From Anaspis maculata (lineage: Eukaryota; Arthropoda; Insecta; Coleoptera; Scraptiidae): a stretch of DNA of 64,000 nucleotides. The translations under genes and the position numbers were made by a program. The notes under the pieces were generated by a model. That model searched no databases. It had not been told where the DNA came from and worked only from the letters and a program-made list of their open reading frames with translations. How positions within the stretch are numbered: position 1 is the stretch's first letter; each line of letters starts with the position of its first letter. The stretch covers positions 51,765,306 through 51,829,305 of the forward strand of contig OX421963.1 of the NCBI GenBank assembly GCA_949128115.1. The letters run 5' to 3'. This document shows positions 22,301 through 32,223 of this stretch, in pieces.

Positions 22301-25300
22301 CAATTTTGCTCCACAAATCATGAGCTTGGTACCGACTTTAATTTTTCCTCTAGCCACTTGATCACAAAGAGGTTCGTCTATCATAGTCCTGATTCCATAC
22401 CAACCGTCAGTTAATTCCAACTCCAGTTTGTCTTCCAATGCCTGGAAATTACTTAATCAAAACCATGCTTCAACCTTCACAACACACACTATTGTTTTCG
22501 TCCTTATGAACACACACACACAAGGGTCCTCCAGGACCCCATTTTTAAAGTCCCAAAAGAATAGCACAACAAAACTTTTTTGAGTAAACTGTCGCGAATG
22601 TACCTAGGTGAAATTCAGTGCCTTTCCTGCGCATTTAATAATAGTGTATATTATTAAAACGGCTCGTAATGATGATGAAGGCATCATGAAGGCTCGCTAG
22701 TATAAGATGAAGGCAAGTGTAACTGACCTAGTTCAATCATTTTGTCAACTTCCAAAATACAAAAATGCCGAAAACTGTAGAATTTGTAAAAATTTAGCCC
22801 TGAACAGGAAAAACATAGTTGCATAAAATAAAATATTATATATTCTGAAAATACCACAAGGGTGTTAAAAAAGCTAATGGGCTGTGAAGTTCTAGGATAT
22901 AATTAACAAAAAATCAAAATACTAATTTCAACCATTAAACTTGAAAGAAAACCAAAAGCGAAAAAGATTCTCGCTTTCGACCACTTTTAATCCCCATAGA
23001 AACCATAATACAGACATCTACAATTGATAATGACGACAGTAGACGTGTAGATGTGCAAACTAAATTTACATGAAGGGTAATGGTTAAAAATGCAACCATT
23101 GAAATTTTATAGAAAAAAAGAAAATTGCCGGGGTCTTCCAGGACCCCAGTGTGTATTGCGAAGGAAAATTTCACTAGTGCAGTTAGTGGTTCATCCCTTT
23201 GGGATAACGCAGTCTAAATATTGCATAATAGGGTCCCTGCATGATTGATCTATTGTCCCAAATTATGCAAATGCCCAAGGCATCAAATTTTTAAAGTGAA
23301 ATAAAATGCAAACCCAGTTACTTCAGGAATATTATTTGAATACAGAATTTAAGCTCCAACCGATCATTTGGATACCTAAACTCAGGCGGCACAGCCTTTA
23401 TTTTGGCTTGTAGAACACATTTTACCGGAACTGTCAGATTTTTCCTTGAAGTAATCTGATTTGCATTTTATTCCATTTTCAAAAGCAATTCTGTAAAAAT
23501 TGGAAACTCTTTAATTTAAAATTTCAAGAGGTTCTGGTCACCTAGACCAACGGCTAGAAAGCGGCCTTATGATAGGCTTAATTTTTCTTGACGTTCATTT
23601 AATTTTAACGAGTATCATACGGAATATTCTTATTTTCTGGTTCCATAAAATTTTAGAAGAGGACAGACTCTACCGATCTTTTCGAGACGGAAGTGCTTCA
23701 CACTTACGATAACATTAGAAACACAGAGCACCATTCGCTTCTGAGGACCATCGTCATGCTCAAAGATTTTTCGGAGACTCGACCTTTCCGCCCGATCAAT
23801 TTCTCTGTCATACCTGAAAGATTTCAAGAATTGAAAATTATAACGACGGCGGTTGAAATAATTCTATTCGAACCGATATTTCAATTGTTGCACAACATTT
23901 TCGATCGTGAGACAATCTTTCAGATCAGACAGGGACCGTTCATAGCTCGCCAGTTTCCATATGATCCATTTGTAGTGGTTTTTAATCCATCCAGACGGTA
24001 TCAGGTTGAGTTCGATTCCCGGCATGGTCCTGAAGCCGACTTCGATTTCAGACAAGCCAACCAAGTTTTGCAGATCTGGTATGATGATGGCGCCATCAGC
24101 TGTGGTAATTGATGGGTTACTACAAAAGAAATTGCAAAAAGTCGGCATGTATTACTGAGATTTTTTGGAGTCGAGAGTAGTGAAAGCAGTGAGCATAGCT
24201 ATTATGCATTTTATGATACTGCGATGTGAGTTTCATCATTCTAATTATTTCGCTAACTAACTTGAAATAACATTAATCTTGCAACTCCCCCTATAGGGAC
24301 CGTGCACGGAGGCGGAGCCAAGCAGTTTGTGACTGGCAGCGATCGGGGTGGCCGACCAGGAAACTTCTCACGCGCCATTCGTTTGACAGCCGACGCACCA
24401 CAGCTGTTTGCTGCTTGACGGCCACGAACTTCAAAACTAATACTCGCCAAGCTCGTCAATCACCCCAATCACCCGCATTTTTGGCCTAAAAAACAGCACC
24501 AACAAAGCGTGCTATGAGGCCGCAGTAGATAATTATTGGGGCTGTACTCGGTGGTGGGGGGTACGGACCTTGAAAGTTCATTGACCTTGACTTGACTTTG
24601 ACCTTAACCTCGGTCCGCGTCCTAACCTTGGTCTGTTCCTTAACCTCGCCAGTTATCAACCTTCAACATTAAAAACAAAGTCGTAGAAAGAAAACACGTG
24701 TCGCTCGATGTAAATTTCTTTATTAGCATTGTAGGCGCGACGGTATATAAAAGGCCGCTCGGCTGATGAAAACAACCAGTTTTGTACAGCATACCCAAGT
24801 GTTAGTTGCTATTGTGTCGACAAACAGTGCATCCTTCGAACGAAAATGTCTCAGTGTGGTGAAACCGACGGACCAGGACAGAATAGGGTAAACATATCAA
24901 GTCATTACATTTTTCCTCCACCCCTAAATAGCCCCGAAACTTCACTTTTGCAACAGTTACTTGATCCAAATTTATTCAATTTAACGGTTGACAACATAAT
25001 GGATGATGAGGTGATTGATTTGATATCGCAATCAACTACTGACCAACCGACAAATACGAACTATGATGATTCGCAAGGAAACGAACAACTGTCACTAACT
25101 CATTCGTTTCAGCTGTTAGAACCAATCTCCTGCGTTTCGTCAAGGTTGCTCTCCCTACTCCCTCAGGCTAAGGTCAAAGAACTTTCAAGGTTGCTCCCCT
25201 CACCCCGTACAGCTAAGGTCAATGAACTTCGAGGTCAAGGTTAAGCCAAGGTCAAAGTCAAGGTCAAGTCAAGGTCGAGGGCGAGGTCAAGGTCAATGAA

Positions 25301-28300
25301 CTTTCGAGGTCGTACCCCCCACCACCGAGTACAGCCCCAATAATTATCTACTGGCCGCCATGATAGCTCACCCTGACATTTTCAAAGATCCTAATAACTT
25401 CAAAATTTGTCATTGTGACAACTACTGATAAACGTTGAATTACTTCAACGGCCCACGGAACTTCCTGATGCCTCCAGCCGCTAGCTAACGGAGACGGCTA
25501 TTCTTATCAACCTAAAATTGCGTTGGAATCACTGTGAAGACCTCGCAGTGGACAAAACGACAACGGAATCAGACGATGTGCAAGAAAAAAGAAGCAAGAT
25601 CAACGCTCGCGCAGCCAGGCTTGTCGAAGGGGGAGTCATGGAGGATGGAACCGGCTTCGCAGTGGTCGTCTTAGACTTGAGGCCGCCGATGTGGCAAGGT
25701 GACGGGCCTGAGGGAGGCATTGTCGACCGAAGAGGCGTTGTGACTGCTTTCGGAATAGCGGGGGATAATAGGCAACGAAAATTGCGACTGATCTAGAGAT
25801 CCAATATCGTCGGCGAGAAGTTGGATGTGGTGGTAGAGGTTGTGGTGTGGCGGTGGTGTCAGGCTCGAGTATCTTAGACTCAAAAATCTTAGATTGAATT
25901 AGTAATTTTCATCAGGTCTAGAGCGCATGCTCACGTTCCTTGCCGGTCGGCAAAAATGCGACCTTCGTGTACTCGCCAGACTCTCGCAGCTCTGTAATCA
26001 TTCTTCCCACTCTATACATCTGGTGCTAGCCGACCCGAACTGTCAAATCTTGCGCATGCCCACCGAAACACAAAATTGTAATGAAAACTACTATTATTCA
26101 GAAAATTCATCCCATGCAAAAACTGTGTGGGTTGAGTTTTTCACCAGACAATTTTCAAATATGCGCAGTAAAACTATGTGGTTAGCACTCTGACTGTGGT
26201 AGAACTATCGAAAAAATAACTATGTTATTTTGCCTTTCAAGGATGCAGAAATATTGTCTCTACAATTCGCAAAGGTGAAACGCGGTTCTTGCAATTTTTA
26301 CACTGACTTAAAAAAAATACTTGTGTATCTAGGCAATATACCACCGAAAGTTCACTTTACGCTCGTGCTCTACGCGGCGCTACTTGTCTCGCACATAGCC
26401 CATAGCAATCATACACTGTCACCATACGGCATTGCTGCATACAAAAATTAAACGACTTTCCACGTACCCAAGCAAATATGAGGGTAGGTCGTGAAAGTGA
26501 TTGTTGTACTGATAACTAGCCTACACCAAAATTATTATTATTATTATTGTGGTAACATCCACTTTTTCCTTTTAAGCCTTTTGTATCTTAAAACAAGAAA
26601 TCATCCTAAGAATACTTACTTGACACCAGTGAAATGGAAAAAGTCTGCATTCTGAGAAGTCACATTCGAAAATTCACAGCAGACAGGGTTGAACCTCAAC
26701 GTTTTCAAACTGACCCGCTCATGTTCTTGCTTTTTTGCAGACAGAACGCCAGTACGCTTCCTGAAATTGAAAATACTTAACAATATATGCCCAGTAGGTA
26801 GGTACCTGCTAAATATGTGAAATTAGAATAAACATTCATCAAAAACGATAAGATAGAAGATAGAATAACCAACCTTCTGTAACCATGATCGTCCAAGTCC
26901 AGCAATGTTTTTTGTTGACTCAGCGCTTTTTGTTTCGCAAAAACCACTTTCAACTCGTTCTCCAAAGAGACCCGTTTTTCTTCCAGGCCTGCATTTCGAA
27001 GTTCAACATCGGCCCTCGATGGTTGTTGAAGCACGAAACGTGAATCCTCGTTGACTACCTTCTTGGATTCCTCCGCGAAAGTTAGTTTGGAATATGTAAG
27101 ATTATAAGATGTTTCGGATGTTTCCTTAATTAGAGGCGTAGATGTATTCAACGCACGAGAAGTATATTTAATGGGAGTCAGCGTCGAGTCCAAGAGTACA
27201 TTCGATCTGGTGTTCCTCACTGGAGTTGAACAGAGCATTGGTTGAGGCAAATGAGATTTTACGGGGGACGGGACGATACTTTCACCATCATCGAATATCA
27301 ACCTGGCTCTTGCCAGCTTCTCCTTTGAAAGCTGCATGGGTTTGCAATGTGATATTCCGAGTCTTTTCTTTTTTGTGGTGCTTGGAGCACTCGAATTCGC
27401 GGATGTAATGGGAAGCCCAGGTGAAGAAGCGCTACGTTTCGCGAGGGAACCTTCTCTGATGCTTCTCAGGCTTCCTTCTGATAAAAAGACAGGTTTTTCT
27501 GCTTGGTCTTCTTGTGGCTTGGACTTTTTAATGGCGGGCAAGTCATCTTTGAAGCTCAAACGTCTTTTGCCGTTTCCTTCTTTGGCAGCTTCAATGGATG
27601 TGAGAAAGGCACGAGCTTCAATTTGCGAAGCAGTTATTTCGTTTTCATCAAATCCTTTGAAATCATTCTCGTCGATTTTTTTTAATGTGCCTATAGCACT
27701 GGAAGAGCTCGTATAAAAATCGTTACCAATCTTGGCGGGATTATTGAAGTTCTCCTTGTTGGAAGATTCCAAGGCACTTTCTTCTTTTTTTTGCTCCACG
27801 ATTATTGATGGCGATTTGATAAATCCAGCGAATTTTGCATTCAAATTGATGTCATCGCAATTTTTATTGGTAAAAAGTACAGGATTTTTCTTTACTGGTG
27901 ATCCAAGACTTGCAGAAGAACCCACATTTTGGCTCTTTGTGTGAACTGTAGCTGTGACAAAGCCTTGAAATTTGTTATCCAAAGAGAAATTACCAAAATA
28001 CTCATTTGCAAAAATGTTTGATTTATTTTTCAAAATTGCTTTAGGAACTGCTCTTCTTGTGTCTCTCATGACTGTAGTGGACCCTTTAACAAAGCCCTGC
28101 TGTAGTTCTTTATCCAAAAATAAATCATCAAAATTCCCATTGACAGAGTTCTGCTTCACTTTCTGCACTGGCCTTGCTTTTGGAACCAAATTTTCACTTT
28201 TCACAATAACAGAAGATTTAACAAAGCCTTGAAACTGTTCATTTAACTTCAAATCATCAAAATTTTCAATACTAAAAATCCCTTGCTTTTCATTATGTTG

Positions 28301-28894
28301 TCCAAGAACCTCATTTTTTTTATCACGGGTGGCGGAACCTTCAACAAGTCCCTGGAACTTTTTATTTAAGACTGGCTCATAGTTTCCATCAACAACAAAC
28401 TTCTTTGTATTTATCACAGACTCATTTTCAGATTCTATGACTGCAATTTCACCCTTAACAGCCGAGTTCTCAACAAGTGTACGATACCTTTCAGTTTTAG
28501 TTAAAAACGAATATTTCTTGGCCTGTACTTGCTCACTTCCGCTGAGTATATCACGGAATAACGCAGCCTGCGTCTTGATCCCCTTATTGGACACATGGAT
28601 TTTTCGTCCAGCTGCTGTTTCAACACCGTCCAGGACTTTCCTGGTTTTGTGGCTTTCCTCTTTCGCTTCCTCCAACTTTTCAAGTTTTCCGATGCATTCA
28701 GCTTGGCTGACAGTCAAGGTATCGTCTAGGAAACAATTAGCTGTTGGTGCTTGTTTTTCTTCCAATTTATCAACTAGTTTTCCCAGGTCTCTCCTTTTCT
28801 TGTTTACCCTTGGTTTTCGTGTGGTTCTGTTGGAACCAAAAACAGGTGACAACGGCCTTTCGAACTCGTCACTTTTCGTTTCTTCGTTCTCCAT
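16368..28894 (-). CDS. BRCA2: BRCA2 orthologue, DNA repair
   Basis: Nuclear mediator of homologous recombination that loads RAD51 onto single-stranded DNA. Nine coding exons, whose phases all join, were read on the minus strand: 28894-26874, 26760-26620, 24119-23874, 23813-23708, 22441-22271, 22206-21996, 20360-19868, 18414-18193 and 16647-16428. They give 1277 codons; reading through the last donor-like site adds 19 residues to a TAG at 16368, or a further exon follows. BRC-like motifs lie at residues 91-116 (VETAAGRKIHVS, LFRD) and 512-537 (KPMQLSKEKL, IFDD). A five-copy repeat lies at about 171-365. The helical domain (WIKNHYKWIIWKLASYE, about 770), OB1 (LELTDGWYGIR; STRRAKWYAKLGYY; GGNIGCIKVFV), the tower insertion (about 967-1090), OB2 (DVTSVLSLLIV; IWRPTE) and OB3 (DTVGVVVQS; LLFVKIYEG) follow in the family order. 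The start ATG is the first in the long first exon. Introns hold several mobile elements. Confidence 0.93.
18509..19674. repeat. foldback in BRCA2 intron, left arm interrupted
   Basis: The segments 18509-18588 and 18910-19075 together match 19440-19674 in inverted orientation; the word ATGTGTTGTGTTGG and its complement mark the ends. A 320-bp MITE splits the left arm only, so the palindrome came first. It lies in the intron between BRCA2 exons 7 and 8, although its left end reaches to within about 100 bp of exon 8. Confidence 0.8.
18588..18910. mobile_element. MITE inserted in foldback arm
   Basis: Ends GAGTATTAT and ATAATACTC, with long inner inverted repeats that include CGTATCGTTTGG and CCAAACGATACG. 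TGACGTCA-type words occur in both inner arms near 18718 and 18757. The uninterrupted right arm of the surrounding foldback reads straight across the insertion point. Confidence 0.85.
20765..21640. mobile_element. TIR element in BRCA2 intron
   Basis: ATGGCGGCTTTACAGAACTT at the left and its complement at the right belong to inverted ends of about 40 bp that include GTCGCCGGCGAC. The interior (about 800 bp) has no recognised coding sequence. It lies between BRCA2 exons 6 and 7. Confidence 0.8.
22511..23156. mobile_element. probable TIR element in BRCA2 intron
   Basis: CACACAAGGGTCCTCCAGGA near 22516 and the inverted counterpart TCTTCCAGGACCCCAGTGTG near 23133 look like ends of about 25 bp. The target duplication is not clear and the interior is AT-rich without a recognised frame. 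It lies between BRCA2 exons 4 and 5. Confidence 0.45.
23298..23474. mobile_element. short TIR element in BRCA2 intron
   Basis: GAAATAAAATGCAAAC with CAGTTACTTCAGGAA at the left is matched inverted by TTCCTTGAAGTAATCTG and TTTGCATTTTATTCC at the right. Total length about 177 bp, consistent with a MITE. Confidence 0.65.
24744..24753 (+). promoter_or_regulatory. TATA box inside the 829-bp element
   Basis: TATATAAAAG lies 92 bp upstream of the ATG at 24846, and a CAGT initiator-like word follows about 32 bp downstream (24777). Spacing fits a core RNA polymerase II promoter that would drive the ORF of this element. Confidence 0.6.
24846..25244 (+). CDS. acidic 132-aa ORF inside the 829-bp element
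   Basis: The frame opens with ATGTCTCAGTGTGG preceded by an adenine-rich context (CGAAA). The protein has a Pro/Ser/Gln-rich beginning, then a hydrophobic-acidic stretch (LLQQLLDPNLFNLTVDNIMD, then DEVIDLISQ) that looks like an amphipathic activation-type segment, and a Gln/Asn/Asp-rich middle. The last third runs into the right inverted arm and encodes repeats of the AKVxEL type, so the original C-terminus may have been lost by internal deletion. No signal peptide, membrane segment or known domain is visible. I do not recognise it. Because it has its own TATA box it could be expressed from within the BRCA2 intron. Confidence 0.45.
   Translation: MSQCGETDGPGQNRVNISSHYIFPPPLNSPETSLLQQLLDPNLFNLTVDNIMDDEVIDLISQSTTDQPTNTNYDDSQGNEQLSLTHSFQLLEPISCVSSRLLSLLPQAKVKELSRLLPSPRTAKVNELRGQG
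25353..26619. other. rest of BRCA2 intron 2
   Basis: Contains overlapping open frames on both strands near 25518-25883 (GC-richer than the surroundings) with no recognised motif, and a short (ATT)n tract near 26528-26550. Nothing further can be supported. Confidence 0.4.
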
Positions 28895-30935
28895 TCGAAG
28901 TTCAATTATTGTAAAACTAGAACGTGCTAGAAATGAATACGAATTATTTTTAAATTCTCAAAACATAACCTCTCCGACATGTTTTGACATTCAACTAGCG
29001 CGCGCAAGTGTTCCCAACCCCAACCTCCGGGCTGCCAGAGAACTAGACTTTACGGTATCTTCGTGGTATTTTCTGAATGAATTCCTCACAAGAACACTGT
29101 TTAACCCTAGAGTAAAATATTAAAATCTACATCAACCAGCACCGTCTAATGCACTTTCTAAGGAACAAAACGAAAAGAAAAAAAGGTCAAAAAATACCTT
29201 TTGGATATAGTGATGTTGGCAATGCTGGTTGTGTGAATTTGAATTTTTTGGCGGAAACTTCAAAAGTTATTTTTGAGAACTACGATTTTCTGTCTTGTTA
29301 CAGAACTATTATAGGTTTTAGATAGAAACCGTATAGGATTAGACCGAAACAAAGAATTTGGGCCAGAACAATTGATATAAATCAGGTCAATTCTCTTCTA
29401 CACTGTAAAAAAAAGACCGGAAATGATAGATACCTACCTCTAACTTTTGTACCTACTTATCGTTCCAAATATTAAATTCTACATATTTCCAAGCTTTCCG
29501 TCTTGAACACAGCTAGATTAACCTACTGTATTTGAAATGGGTTATTCACCTTTAGCAATGTTTGTTTGGACGTTGCCATGGTTACTGTACCATCGATCAA
29601 ATACAAGAGATGAGTTTTCCCGCACGTTGGGAAACATTGCGGTTTTCATTTCATTACACTTTCACTCGTTTATCCTTGTAAACCAGTGCCAGTGATTTAA
29701 AGTGCTCGAGGACTGAACCTTTGGTTATCATCAGTTTACATCAGGCAAGTGAAAAATGTTCATTTTTGTAAATTTTTAAAACAAAAATAAATTCATAGCT
29801 ACTATTTTGCATATTATCGTAAAGTGCATATGGAACAGTTAGGTAGTAGTTCAATGTACAATGTAGGTATATTTTTTCTGTGAGTTTTATTGATCTATAA
29901 AGCCATAAGTAATGCAGAAATACACGATCTACTTCACATACCTACCTAGCTATGTATACTTACTTATCTACTTACATATTTTAGCGTTTTAATTCATATG
30001 ATGGTCTGCACTTTTTTCGACTGTATAAAAAAAAAACAATTTTTACCAGAGATTTTTATTGAATCAGAAATATTTAGGAATAACATTCGGAGCCCTTTAT
30101 TGTTCTGTTCATCAGTGGCTCGTACATACAATAAGTGTAATTTATTGTCATCATGCTCCGTCAAAAGCAAAAGGTTGATCCTAATAACTTTTATTGAAAT
30201 TTCTCTTGACGTGTACCTACTGGCAACTGGTATCCTCAAAACATCAAGGTCAAAACGTACCTACCTACCGCGTGTGTTTTTCGAAAACCGCACCAGTCCT
30301 AACATTTTTCCTATGAGATAGGTACGCATATAGATTTGAAATTTTCATTACGTATTTGAGAATACTTTTTGCTATTTTTTATGTTGATCATGAAGCTGCT
30401 CTCACTTCCGGAAATAACCGGAAGTGACGTCAGATTTTGATTTTCAAATGGAACACCTCTGTACATTTTTTTATATTCGAATAGGTAGAGATTTTTCTTC
30501 TTGACACAGTTGTGGTTCTAGAAATTCTCTATGATGATGAATGGCGATTTTATGGCGGATTAAATATAATAAAATTATTATCAATAAAGGTGGCTGCGAC
30601 CACAAATTAAAATCTGAAGTTAGAAGCACAGATGGTTAAAAATTTGTTTATTTGTTTATATGTCAAGAATAAGCGTTGCCAGTTGAAATCGACATGTGAA
30701 TATAAACATTAAATATGTTATATAAAAAAATATATATTATTTTTTTAAAGCATAATAATCTCATATGTTTGATGTTAGCTACAGACCCAGTTCTGCTCGA
30801 ATATCTGGACCGAATCCCAAATTGCGCGTTCAATTTGGACTTTGGTTTGGAGACGAAAGAATTCAATAAGTCGACCACAAATTGAACTTTTTGCGAACAC
30901 CCATATATTTCCATTTAAACACGTTTCTGGTCCTA
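28895..30935. other. intergenic, upstream of BRCA2
   Basis: Divergent intergenic DNA between the BRCA2 start and the first foldback. It must contain the BRCA2 promoter and leader, but no TATA box or clear leader exon was identified. One composite ETS/CRE-like site is annotated separately. Confidence 0.5.
30418..30432 (+). promoter_or_regulatory. ETS-CRE composite-like site
   Basis: CCGGAAGTGACGTCA combines an ETS core (CCGGAAGT) with a full CRE palindrome (TGACGTCA). A second inverted ETS-like core, ACTTCCGG, lies just upstream at 30404-30411. Such composites act in animal housekeeping promoters. It is about 1.5 kb upstream of the BRCA2 start, so its target is unproven and chance cannot be excluded. 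Confidence 0.35.
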
Positions 30936-31960
30936 TACAGGGTTATTCAAAAGTCCGGAATAAAATTCATAATTTTTTCCCATATTTATTTCGGAAAAAA
31001 CGCTCGAACAGGTCGATTTCTAAAAACGGTAAGCCATTTTTTCATGACACGTGTCATGTTCTACCGTCAACCCCCTAACCCCAAGCCACCCTTAGTATTT
31101 TTTTTCAAATGGCACCCTATAGCTTGTGGGGGCTCGTTGGAAAGCTTGTCAAAAACTCTATTCAGATCTACCATTGAAAATCAGATCGGACGCTTCACCA
31201 TGAAGTTTTGAGGAACCCCAGTTTTACTCAACAGTCCGGAATAAAATTCATATTTTTTTTCCGTATTTATTTCGGAGAAAACGCTCGAGCAGGTCGATTT
31301 CTAAAAACGGTAAGCCGTTTTAATGACACGTGTCATGTTCTACCGTCAACCCCCAGCCACCCTTAGTATTTTTTTTCAAATGGCACCCTATATGGCTTGT
31401 TGTGGTGACTTCATGGTGGAGCGTCCAATTTAATTTTCAATAGTAGATCTGAATAGAGTCTTTGACAAGCTTTCCAATGAGCCCCCACAAGCCATAGAGG
31501 GTGCCATTTGAAAAAAAAACTCAGGGTGGCTTGGGGTTAGGGGGTTGACGGTAGAACATGACACGTAACATGAAAAAACGGCTTACCGTTTTTAGAAATC
31601 GACCTGTTCGAGCGTTTTTTCCGAAATGAATATGGAAGAAAATTATGAATTTTATTCCGGACTGTTGAGTAAAACTGGGGTTCCTCAAAACTTCATGGTG
31701 AAGCGTCCGATCTAATTTTCAATGGTAGGTCTGAATAGAGTTTTTGACAAGCTTTCCAACGAGCCCCCACAAGCCATAGGGTGCCATTTGAAAATAAATA
31801 CTAAGGGTAGCTTGGAGTTAGGGGGTTGACGGTAGAACATGACACATGTCATGAAAAAACGGCTTACCGTTTTTGAAAATCGACCTGTTCGAGCGTTTTT
31901 TCCGAAATAAATATGGAAAAAAATTATGAATTTTATTCCGGACTTTTGAATAACCCTGTA
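30936..31960. repeat. foldback of two repeat units per arm, TACAGGG ends
   Basis: The element starts TACAGGGTTATTCAAAAGTC and ends with its complement; TA flanks both sides (30934-30935 and 31961-31962). Each arm holds two direct copies of a unit starting with AGTCCGGAATAAAATTCAT; the inner copy is shorter. The order is unit, short unit, inverted short unit, inverted unit. Confidence 0.88.
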
Positions 31961-32223
31961 TATTGCTCCATGATTCAATTTGTACATGTTTTTTTGTGTA
32001 CAAATTTTGATCTTTAGATGGACAAATATCTCTTGCTGTTTTGAAAATATCTACCGCACTCTGTCATGACAAAGAGAAAGCTCAAAGTTGGATCACCCGC
32101 CTTCAAGTATCGCAGTTGTTGAAATGCTAACATAAGTGACACAAGTTCAAAGAAAGGTTTGCCATTGCCCATTACGGAACTTGAGGAAGGCTGGCCGCAC
32201 TGCAATATGTGGCGCATAAGGTA

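Larger units (their letters stand above)
24524..25352 (+). mobile_element. 829-bp AGTAG...CTACT element with own promoter and ORF
   Basis: The ends AGTAGATAATTATTGGGGCT and the inverted AGCCCCAATAATTATCTACT continue as about 40 bp of perfect or near-perfect inverted repeat (including GTGGTGGGGGGTAC). The 6-bp flank GGCCGC is identical at 24518-24523 and 25353-25358, a target duplication. The arms hold arrays of AAGGTCA. The core carries a TATA box and a 132-codon plus-strand ORF. A 6-bp duplication with 5'-AG termini is also the rule for Polinton/Maverick elements, so a drastically shortened derivative is possible; no Polinton gene was seen. It lies in BRCA2 intron 2, antisense to that gene. 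Confidence 0.85.

Noticed and set aside
25518..25883. Overlapping frames on both strands in BRCA2 intron 2
   Set aside because: GC-rich but with no domain or splice support; possibly a decayed mobile-element fragment.
28437..29123. Long plus-strand frame opposite BRCA2 exon 1
   Set aside because: It is the antisense shadow of the conserved BRCA2 coding exon and has no motif of its own.
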